A stretch of DNA of 10,858 nucleotides from an uncultured Clostridia bacterium (GTDB lineage: Bacteria; Bacillota; Clostridia; Oscillospirales; Ruminococcaceae). Under the pieces are notes generated by a model that did not search any database, was not told the DNA's origin, and saw only the letters and a list, made by a program, of their open reading frames with translations. The stretch spans positions 1-10,858 of the forward strand of contig CANQZS010000042.1 of NCBI GenBank assembly GCA_947628385.1, given 5' to 3'. The translations under genes were made by a program, and so were the position numbers. Of this stretch, positions 5,160 to 10,858 are shown one piece after another (the first letter of the stretch is position 1; each line of letters begins with the position of its first letter).

Positions 5160-7475
5160 TCAAGCGTTTTCCGTTTCAGCGGATATGATGTTAGTCTTGA
5201 CGGACATCTTTTCAGCCATAAATTCCTCAAACCGGTCAGCCGGCATAGGCTTTCCAAAGAAGTAGCCCTGAGCATGGTCGCAGCCGGATTTTTTAAGGAT
5301 CTCCGCCTGACCGATAGTCTCTATTCCCTCGGCAATAGTCTCGATCTTCTTGGATTTGGCTATCCTGATAACTGCGGAAACTATCTCGCGCGATATTTCG
5401 TCCTCTTCAAGATACATTATGAAAGAACGATCGAGCTTCAGGAGAGTTATCGGCAGTACCTGTATATAGCTCAGTGAAGAGTATCCTGTTCCGAAGTCGT
5501 CCATAGAGAGCTTTACGCCCAGCTCTTTTATTTCTTTCATTTGCTGGATAGCATGGTCGATGTCTTTAAGAGCAAGAGATTCCGTAAGCTCCACATCAAG
5601 CCACTTGGCGTCCAGACCTGTTTCGTTCAGAGCATTCTGGATAGATTCCTTGACGTCGGTCTGGTAGAAGTCCACAGCTGTAAGGTTTATGGAGACCGTT
5701 ATCGGAGGGAATCCCTTATCCTGCCATTCCTTATTCTGGCGGCAAGCCTCATAAAGAACGAAAGAGCTTATTTTTGTTATCAGCATTGAATTTTCCGCAA
5801 CGGGAATGAACTGATTCGGCGGTACTATAGTGCCGTCCGGCTTGATCCACCTTATAAGAGCCTCCATGCCCATAAGTGAGCCGTCGGAAAGATTTATCTT
5901 AGGCTGATAATAGAGGACCATCTCGTTGTTTTCTATTGCAGCGGCAAGCTCGTTTTCAAGAGCCGTTCCGGCGATTATCTTGTCGTGAATGTTGTTGTCA
6001 TATCTGATAATATCGTTTTTGATGCCGTCCGACATACTCAGTGAGAATTCCGCATGATCGAGGATCTGTGCAAAATCATTGCCGCCGTCGGACATCTTGC
6101 AGTAGCCTGCGGAACAGGTGATAGTCTGCACAGCAAAGCTTCCCGCGCCAAGATCCTTGATCTCGTCCTGAATTTTGCGGATTATCCTTACCGGAAGCTC
6201 GTCGTCGCCGGTATCGTGGATAAGCAATGCGAAATTATCGCCGCCGATCCTTGCTCCGAAGCCGCCGGAGGTCACCGAGCTCTCAACTATTTTTCCGAAC
6301 TGCGCAAGGAGCTTGTTGCCGTTGAGATAGCCGCAGGTATCGTTTACGATGTGGAAATTATCAATATCAAGCACTATGACCCAGTAGGAAAGGTCGGCGT
6401 CTCTTGAACATTCAAAGGTCTCCTGACCTATCTGCATGAACTTGTTGCGGTTATAGATCTGGGTAACATCGTCGATGTAAGCCATTTTTTCGATAAGGAG
6501 ATCCTTTTCCTTGTCCTTGGTAACGTCGATGATAGCGCCGCCTATATTTGAGAGTATCTTTGTTTCCGCAGGAATTACCTTATATCTGAACTGGTACCAA
6601 TGATAGGTATTATCGCTTGAAAGCAGACGGAACTCGGTGCTGTGTATAGTTCCCGCGTCAGCGCCGGAATGAGTATTCACCATTGCGGCTTGAAGAGCGT
6701 TAAAGGTCATAACGTCAGAGGGGTGGAACCTTGCTCTGAAAACGCCCTCGGAAATTTCCGAAACATTCAGACCGAGCATATTCATAAGCTGGTCGGAAAT
6801 ATAGTAGCTGCTTCTGCCGGGTTCCTTGAGCAGCAGACCGATCTCGGAGAGATCCATTGAAAGCGTATACCTGTTTTCGGATTCCGCAAGGTCTTTGGCA
6901 TATTTTATTAGCTCCTCTTTCATTCTGACTGTCTCGGAAATGTCAAGACCTATTGACAGCATAAGACAGCTGCTGCGCCTTTTGCTTTCAAAGGAGCTTA
7001 TTAGGGAAGTGTTCCATATCGTGCTTACCTTGGCTCCGCCCTTGGCGGTCACGGTGAATTCCTCGTCTCTGCTGTTTACCACAGCCTGAAGGCTCGGAGC
7101 GAATGCGTCCGGCGGGAGCACTTTTCTAAGAGTCTTTATATCGTACAGATCCTCTGAGGTATAGCCTATGGATTTTGTAAGCTCGGCGTTTACCTCAACA
7201 TAGTGGAAGTCGGAATCCCACAATACAGCCATAGCGTTAAGGCTCTGCATTATACGCATGATGTTTTCCCTGTCACGCAGGATCCTTTCCTTATGGAAAT
7301 GCCTTATGCACAGGATGACTACCAGCGCGGCGATTATGGCTGCCGCCGAGAAGCAGTACAGTATGACTTTTGTATGCTCGGGGATCCTGAAAGCCACGTT
7401 CATAGCCGTAAAGACTGATGCGGCGCAGACCGCGGCTATTGTGATTATTCTGTTTGATCTTTGCAACGGTCTCAC
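5160..7475 (-). CDS. Membrane-bound PAS-PAS-GGDEF-EAL protein, probable c-di-GMP phosphodiesterase
   Basis: This 771-residue protein has two N-terminal membrane helices (about 10-29 and 36-58), two PAS-like sensor regions (about 75-185 and 195-320), a GGDEF domain (about 330-493) and an EAL domain (about 505-755). The GGDEF signature reads RIGGDNF (409-415): Asn replaces the catalytic Glu, and no RxxD inhibitory site precedes it, so cyclase activity is doubtful. The EAL domain keeps the full set: E538 (MEAL), N597 (SINLT), E629 (VELTES), DDFGTG at 659-664, K680, E716 (AEGIET) and Q736 (QGYFFG). The likely role is sensory hydrolysis of c-di-GMP, perhaps modulated by GTP on the GGDEF domain. 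The start is uncertain: GTG at 7475 has its AGG only four bases upstream, while TTG at 7466 has GGTGAGG at about eight. Both keep the first helix. Confidence 0.9.
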   Translation of the reverse strand: MRPLQRSNRIITIAAVCAASVFTAMNVAFRIPEHTKVILYCFSAAAIIAALVVILCIRHFHKERILRDRENIMRIMQSLNAMAVLWDSDFHYVEVNAELTKSIGYTSEDLYDIKTLRKVLPPDAFAPSLQAVVNSRDEEFTVTAKGGAKVSTIWNTSLISSFESKRRSSCLMLSIGLDISETVRMKEELIKYAKDLAESENRYTLSMDLSEIGLLLKEPGRSSYYISDQLMNMLGLNVSEISEGVFRARFHPSDVMTFNALQAAMVNTHSGADAGTIHSTEFRLLSSDNTYHWYQFRYKVIPAETKILSNIGGAIIDVTKDKEKDLLIEKMAYIDDVTQIYNRNKFMQIGQETFECSRDADLSYWVIVLDIDNFHIVNDTCGYLNGNKLLAQFGKIVESSVTSGGFGARIGGDNFALLIHDTGDDELPVRIIRKIQDEIKDLGAGSFAVQTITCSAGYCKMSDGGNDFAQILDHAEFSLSMSDGIKNDIIRYDNNIHDKIIAGTALENELAAAIENNEMVLYYQPKINLSDGSLMGMEALIRWIKPDGTIVPPNQFIPVAENSMLITKISSFVLYEACRQNKEWQDKGFPPITVSINLTAVDFYQTDVKESIQNALNETGLDAKWLDVELTESLALKDIDHAIQQMKEIKELGVKLSMDDFGTGYSSLSYIQVLPITLLKLDRSFIMYLEEDEISREIVSAVIRIAKSKKIETIAEGIETIGQAEILKKSGCDHAQGYFFGKPMPADRFEEFMAEKMSVKTNIISAETENA

Positions 7476-7685
7476 CTCACCTGCATATGCGGAGGATATT
7501 TCTCAGTATCCGACGGAGACCTTTATATCAGGAGTCTGCTAAATATATCAAAATATCCGGTTTTTACATCGTTTTCCGGAGGTATTGCGTCCGGAAGCTC
7601 GGGATATTGCTGCCATAGAAAAGCGATTTTGAAGATATAAACGTTTAAAATGGAAAATATCCCTTATAAGATTGTATGCTATTAC
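7476..7685 (-). promoter_or_regulatory. Long 5' leader of the GGDEF-EAL gene with competing hairpins
   Basis: From the promoter at 7692-7720 the transcript would carry about 210 untranslated bases. On the minus strand TTCCGG (7596-7591) can pair with CCGGAA (7579-7574). The same central TCCGG can instead pair with CCGGA further downstream (7560-7556). Between them lies GGACGCAAtaCCTCCGG, which recalls the core of c-di-GMP-I riboswitches (GGACGCAAagCCTCCGG in the Vibrio example). The GNRA hairpin before it and the tetraloop-receptor arm after it were not found, so a riboswitch call is not justified by eye. The short minus-strand open frame at 7548-7736 spans the promoter and is not considered real. 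Confidence 0.4.
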
Positions 7686-7691
7686 AATTAC

Positions 7692-7720
7692 ATTATACAA
7701 AATTAATTTATTTTTGTCAA
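7692..7720 (-). promoter_or_regulatory. Consensus sigma-A promoter for the GGDEF-EAL gene
   Basis: On the minus strand TTGACA (7720-7715) and TATAAT (7697-7692) are separated by exactly 17 bp, matching the housekeeping consensus at all twelve hexamer positions. The predicted start is near 7685. It is divergent from, and about 70-90 bp away from, the two-component operon promoter. Confidence 0.88.
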
Positions 7721-7738
7721 TATTTATAATGCACAATC

Positions 7739-7782
7739 ACTAAAATAAAACTAAAATTTCACAAAGACTTCACAATTACATG
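7739..7782 (+). promoter_or_regulatory. 11-bp-phased direct repeats, probable response-regulator operator
   Basis: Four consecutive 11-mers begin with AC: ACTAAAATAAA, ACTAAAATTTC, ACAAAGACTTC and ACAATTACATG. They contain TTCACA at 7758-7763 and at 7769-7774, an N5 spacing. Eleven-bp phasing is typical of OmpR/PhoB-family operators, and TT(A/C/T)ACA-N5 repeats match the known Bacillus PhoP box. The boxes sit where a -35 would be for the adjacent extended -10, as in activator-dependent promoters. Autoregulation by the downstream regulator is inferred. Confidence 0.55.
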
Positions 7783-7789
7783 TTAGAAT
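7781..7789 (+). promoter_or_regulatory. Extended -10 promoter of the two-component operon
   Basis: TGTTAGAAT combines a TG at -15/-14 with TAGAAT (5 of 6 to TATAAT). No -35 hexamer stands at 17 bp; the 11-bp-phased boxes occupy that position. The start would be near 7796, leaving a leader of about 125 nt before the regulator. Confidence 0.6.
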
Positions 7790-7919
7790 AAGGATAAGCT
7801 TTGTGAGCTTGTATCAAGGTATTACAAAACGTTTTAAACTTTTTGGGGAAATATGACAGCAAATAATGATGACTAAGGCTCTCAGCTATAATTAACGATT
7901 TTGGAGAGGACGATGAAAA

Positions 7920-8594
7920 ATGCCGAAAATTCTTATTGTTGACGATGAAAAAATGATCCGGAACGTTGTTAAGGAATATGCCGAGTTCGAGGGCTACGAA
8001 ACAGCGGAAGCCGAAAATGGCATGGAAGCAGTCGAAATGTGCCGGAAAGAGGATTTCGACATTATCGTAATGGATATTATGATGCCAAGGCTTGACGGAT
8101 ATTCCGCAGTAAAGGAGATCCGCAAGACCAAGCACACGCCGGTAATAATGCTGTCGGCAAGGGGCGAGGAATACGACAAGCTGTTCGGATTTGAAATAGG
8201 CGTGGACGATTACGTCGTCAAGCCGTTTTCACCAAAGGAGCTTCTGGCAAGGATAAAAGCCGTTCTTAAACGCGGCGTTTCACAGAATGATGACAACAAG
8301 ATCGAAAAGATCGTATTTGAGGGTCTTGAGATCAACGTAACGGGCAGAGAGGTCACCATTGACGGAGTTCCCGCTCAGCTCACGCCAAAGGAATATGACC
8401 TGCTGTTCTATCTCGTCAGGAACAAGGGCATTGCCCTTTCAAGAGAAAAGCTCCTTGAGGAGGTATGGGGATACGATTTCTACGGCGATGACCGCACGGT
8501 GGACACACACATAAAAATGCTCAGGAGCTCGCTCGGCGAATACCGTAAATTTATCGTTACATTAAGGGGTATGGGTTACAAATTCGATGCATAG
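7920..8594 (+). CDS. OmpR/PhoB-family response regulator
   Basis: This 224-residue cytoplasmic transcription factor has a receiver domain (about 1-115) with the acidic pair Asp8/Asp9, phosphoacceptor Asp52 in VMDIMMP, switch Ser79 (MLSAR) and Lys101 (VKPF). A linker leads to a winged-helix DNA-binding domain (about 128-223) with LTPKEYDLLFYLVRNKG (154-170) and RTVDTHIKMLRSSLG (192-206), ending in LRGMGYKFD. All residues needed for phosphorylation are present. GGAGAGGA precedes the ATG at 7920; the earlier ATG at 7913 is out of frame. It lies 15 bp before its sensor kinase. Sequence alone does not identify the signal; the TTCACA boxes upstream make a PhoP-like specificity possible but unproven. 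Confidence 0.95.
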   Translation: MPKILIVDDEKMIRNVVKEYAEFEGYETAEAENGMEAVEMCRKEDFDIIVMDIMMPRLDGYSAVKEIRKTKHTPVIMLSARGEEYDKLFGFEIGVDDYVVKPFSPKELLARIKAVLKRGVSQNDDNKIEKIVFEGLEINVTGREVTIDGVPAQLTPKEYDLLFYLVRNKGIALSREKLLEEVWGYDFYGDDRTVDTHIKMLRSSLGEYRKFIVTLRGMGYKFDA

Positions 8595-8609
8595 ACCGGA
8601 GGATAGGCT

Positions 8610-10091
8610 GTGAAAAAGAATGATAAGCCTGTACGCAGAAAAGCGCTAAAGACCGTTCGCATAACGGTCTGGATATACTTTTTTATATTCAGCGTCAGCA
8701 TACTTGTGCTGATGTGGTTCACGTTCAGCGTTTCTCTGGAGGCAAACTACAAAAGAATGAAGATAAGCAATATCTTTGATGTGGCAAACTATATCCTCAG
8801 CGACTGGAGAGATGACGAATTCACCGACGAAAGCCTTACTCAGCTTGCCTATGATAACGATATGTGCATACTTATTCAGGACGCTTACGGTAACCGCGTC
8901 TATTCCTACGATATGATGGCGGGGAACTGCCTTATACACGGTGCTTTCGGCACGAATCTTTATAAATATCGGGCTCTCGCTCTGGAAAGCAGCAGCGGGA
9001 TATACTATACCGAAGTAAAGAATCCGCGCTTTAACAACGAGGTCATGCTTTTTGCAATGGTGCTCGGAGATACTAACGATCCCAGCGGATATATTTTTAT
9101 GAATACCTCTCTGGAGCCGCTGACCTCTACCATAGGCATCATAGACCGTCAGATAATAGTAGTAAGCGCAATGCTGCTCATACTTGGTCTGGGTATATCG
9201 TATTTTCTTGCAAGGCTTATCGAAACTCCCATTGTCAGGATCATAAGATCCGCAAAAAAATTCGGCGAGGGAGATTACACAGCTAAATTTGACGGACACG
9301 GCTACACCGAAACGGAGATCCTTGCGGATACGCTGAACTATGCTGCCGAGGAGATCTCCAAGGTGGACAGTCTGCGCAGAGATCTTATCGCCAACATCTC
9401 CCATGACCTGAGAACGCCGCTTACAATGGTCAAGGCTTATGCGGAAATGATACGCGATCTTTCCGGCAACGATCCTCAGAAGCGCAGCGAGCATATCGGC
9501 ATAATAATTGAGGAAAGCGACCGTCTTGCCGCGCTGGTAAACGATATTCTCGATCTTTCCAAGCTGGAGAGCGGAACGATGGAGATAAATCTCAGCAAAT
9601 TCTCGATAACAAAGAAGATCCATGAGATAATGGGAAGATATACTCTGCTTTCCGAGCAGAACGGGTATAAATTTTTCGTTACCACACAAAGCGATTTTGA
9701 GACGGAAGCGGACGTCATAAAAATAGAGCAGGTCCTGTACAACCTTATAAATAACGCCGTCAACTACACCGGCGAGGACAAGACCGTTTACATCACACAG
9801 CTCATAAAGGACGACGAGACTGCAAGAATAGAGATCACCGACACAGGCAACGGCATTGAGCCGGAGCTTCTGCCGCTTATATTCGACAGATATTACCGTG
9901 CCGAAAAAAGCCGCCGCGAGGTCATAGGCACAGGTCTTGGGCTTTCGATAGTAAAGCAGATATTAAAGCAGCACAATTTCAAATTCGGAGTCAGCTCAGA
10001 GCCGGGCGTAGGAAGCACGTTCTGGTTCGAGGTAAAGGGTCGCGTTACAGGAAAATATGATGACGATCCCGAAAGGAACGATGAACAATGA
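8610..10091 (+). CDS. Membrane sensor histidine kinase (HAMP-HisKA-HATPase)
   Basis: This 493-residue partner of the preceding regulator has TM1 (about 18-41), an extracytoplasmic sensor region (about 42-180), TM2 (about 181-203), HAMP (about 203-252) and a HisKA helix with phosphorylated His265 in ANISHDLRTPL. The catalytic ATPase domain has N-box LYNLINNAVNY (376-386), G1 DTGNGI (411-416), F-box FDRYYR (425-430) and G2 GTGLGL (440-445). Everything needed for autophosphorylation is present. The start is a GTG at 8610, chosen because GGAGG lies seven bases upstream. No PAS domain is evident. The extracytoplasmic region of about 140 residues is not recognised, so the stimulus is unknown. Its stop overlaps the nth start. 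Confidence 0.94.
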   Translation: MKKNDKPVRRKALKTVRITVWIYFFIFSVSILVLMWFTFSVSLEANYKRMKISNIFDVANYILSDWRDDEFTDESLTQLAYDNDMCILIQDAYGNRVYSYDMMAGNCLIHGAFGTNLYKYRALALESSSGIYYTEVKNPRFNNEVMLFAMVLGDTNDPSGYIFMNTSLEPLTSTIGIIDRQIIVVSAMLLILGLGISYFLARLIETPIVRIIRSAKKFGEGDYTAKFDGHGYTETEILADTLNYAAEEISKVDSLRRDLIANISHDLRTPLTMVKAYAEMIRDLSGNDPQKRSEHIGIIIEESDRLAALVNDILDLSKLESGTMEINLSKFSITKKIHEIMGRYTLLSEQNGYKFFVTTQSDFETEADVIKIEQVLYNLINNAVNYTGEDKTVYITQLIKDDETARIEITDTGNGIEPELLPLIFDRYYRAEKSRREVIGTGLGLSIVKQILKQHNFKFGVSSEPGVGSTFWFEVKGRVTGKYDDDPERNDEQ

Positions 10092-10735
10092 CAAAAAAGG
10101 AACGAGCCGTTCTGGCTGCAGCGGGTCTTGCGGAAATATATCCTGACGCGCTGTGTTCACTTGTTTACCGTAAGCCGTATGAGCTTATGATAGCGGGACG
10201 GCTTTCCGCGCAGTGTACCGATGCGAGGGTAAACATTGTGACCAAGGAGCTTTTTGAAAAGTATCCTACGCTTGGATCGTTTGCGGAAGCGGATATTGAC
10301 GAGGTAGCGGAGATAATAAAGCCTTGCGGACTTTACAAGACCAAGGCAAAAAGCATAGTTGAAGCGTGCCGCAGGCTTCTTTACGATTTTGGCGGAGAGC
10401 TTCCCAGAACCATTGAGGAGCTTACTACGCTGTCCGGCATAGGACGCAAGACAGCAAATCTTATAATGGGTGACGTTCATCATCTTCCCGCAATAGTTAC
10501 CGATACGCACTGCATACGGATCACGGGACGTCTTGGGCTTACAAAAGAAAAAGATCCTGTCAAGGTCGAGCAGGATCTTCGTAAGCTGATCCCTCCTGAG
10601 GAGGGGAGTGATTTCTGTCACAGGCTGGTACTGTTTGGTAGAGAATACTGTACGGCGAGAAACCCCTTATGTGGGGAATGTCCTCTCAGTAAATATTTTG
10701 CTGATAATGGCAAGGAATTTAAATGCAAAGTATAG
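10088..10735 (+). CDS. nth: Endonuclease III-like DNA glycosylase/AP lyase with altered Fe-S loop
   Basis: This 215-residue helix-hairpin-helix glycosylase removes oxidised pyrimidines and cleaves abasic sites in base-excision repair. Visible are RLSAQCTDARVN (38-49), the HhH motif LSGIGRKTAN (115-124) with catalytic Lys121, and VTDTHCIRI (137-145) with catalytic Asp139. The C-terminal iron-sulfur loop normally reads C-x6-C-x2-C-x5-C. Here Cys188, Cys195 and Cys198 are in register but the fourth position is Phe204 (codon TTT). The only later cysteine is Cys213, nine residues further on. Either the cluster uses an alternative ligand or it is weakened or lost. The ATG overlaps the kinase stop (ATGA), indicating translational coupling with the two-component system. 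Enzyme identity is secure; cluster status is not. Confidence 0.93.
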   Translation: MTKKERAVLAAAGLAEIYPDALCSLVYRKPYELMIAGRLSAQCTDARVNIVTKELFEKYPTLGSFAEADIDEVAEIIKPCGLYKTKAKSIVEACRRLLYDFGGELPRTIEELTTLSGIGRKTANLIMGDVHHLPAIVTDTHCIRITGRLGLTKEKDPVKVEQDLRKLIPPEEGSDFCHRLVLFGREYCTARNPLCGECPLSKYFADNGKEFKCKV

Positions 10736-10766
10736 GGGTAAAGATCAATGCGTAATTCGTAATTAA

Positions 10767-10858
10767 CAATTTTGCGCTTCGCGCAAAATTGAGAAGCTGG
10801 TCAAGCTGAGCCCAGCTTGCGGGGTCAAGGGGCGGAGCCCTTGCCGCGCTCCGCAGAG
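10767..10858. repeat. Second copy of the palindrome module, inverted and cut by window end
   Basis: Stems in order are CAATTTTGCGC-TTC-GCGCAAAATTG (10767-10791), CAAGCTG-AGCC-CAGCTTG (10802-10819) and CAAGGG-GCGGAG-CCCTTG (10826-10843), followed by GCTCCGCAGAG. This is the reverse complement of the module at 3849-3924. The first hairpin may double as a terminator for nth, 31 bp after its stop. The sequence GTAATTCGTAATTA (10752-10765) just before it is a typical flank of dispersed repeats. Confidence 0.7.

Noticed and set aside
5079..5163. Longer pfkA start at 5163
   Set aside because: The extra 28 residues are unlike the family, and the sequence includes the intergenic hairpin; AGGAGG lies before the ATG at 5079.
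7548..7736. 62-codon minus-strand open frame in the divergent intergenic region
   Set aside because: It contains the perfect promoter of the GGDEF-EAL gene inside its reading frame, is AT-rich and lacks a convincing ribosome binding site.
8646..9689. 347-codon minus-strand open frame opposite the histidine kinase
   Set aside because: It is antisense to a fully recognisable kinase, with no family motif and no ribosome binding site noted; a codon-bias shadow.

Overview
The window looks like a chromosomal segment of a low-to-medium-GC Gram-positive anaerobe, most likely a Ruminococcus-like member of the Oscillospirales/Clostridia. This placement is inference. It rests on strong GGAGG-type ribosome binding sites, a consensus sigma-A promoter, a ThiW-type thiazole importer, a clostridial PfkA type, and intergenic regions crowded with small palindromes. 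No phage, plasmid, CRISPR, tRNA or rRNA feature was seen.

Region 1 (1-3531, + strand) is a thiamin locus. It opens with the C-terminal end of thiC (pyrimidine synthesis), followed by a gap of about 200 bp with short repeats and then a highly structured 5' leader. The leader precedes a tight operon thiW-thiM-thiE-thiD, closed by a strong hairpin. The operon imports hydroxyethylthiazole (ThiW), phosphorylates it (ThiM), makes and phosphorylates HMP (ThiC, ThiD) and joins the two halves (ThiE). No thiazole-synthesis gene is visible here, so this is a 'make the pyrimidine, salvage the thiazole' arrangement. The thiW leader sits where a TPP riboswitch is expected. By eye, however, it lacks the canonical TPP consensus and folds as a long interrupted stem capped by two hairpins, followed by a hairpin that buries the thiW Shine-Dalgarno. 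It is the best candidate in the window for something undescribed.

Region 2 (3532-3993) is non-coding between convergent thiD and pfkA. It holds an approximately 400-bp palindrome cluster bounded by near-perfect inverted repeats. A related module recurs in inverted orientation at the right end of the window (10767-10858).

Region 3 (3994-7720, - strand) carries pfkA and, upstream of it, a membrane-anchored PAS-PAS-GGDEF-EAL protein. That protein has a degenerate GGDEF motif (GGDNF) and a complete EAL catalytic set, so it is probably a c-di-GMP phosphodiesterase. It is driven by a perfect TTGACA-17-TATAAT promoter through a leader of about 210 nt.

Region 4 (7739-10735, + strand) is a divergent operon: an OmpR/PhoB-family response regulator, a HAMP-HisKA-HATPase sensor kinase and an endonuclease III whose start codon overlaps the kinase stop. 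The endonuclease lacks the fourth cysteine of the classic iron-sulfur loop. The operon promoter has an extended -10 preceded by four 11-bp-phased repeats that include two TTCACA boxes. This is the layout expected for autoregulation by a PhoP/PhoB-type regulator.
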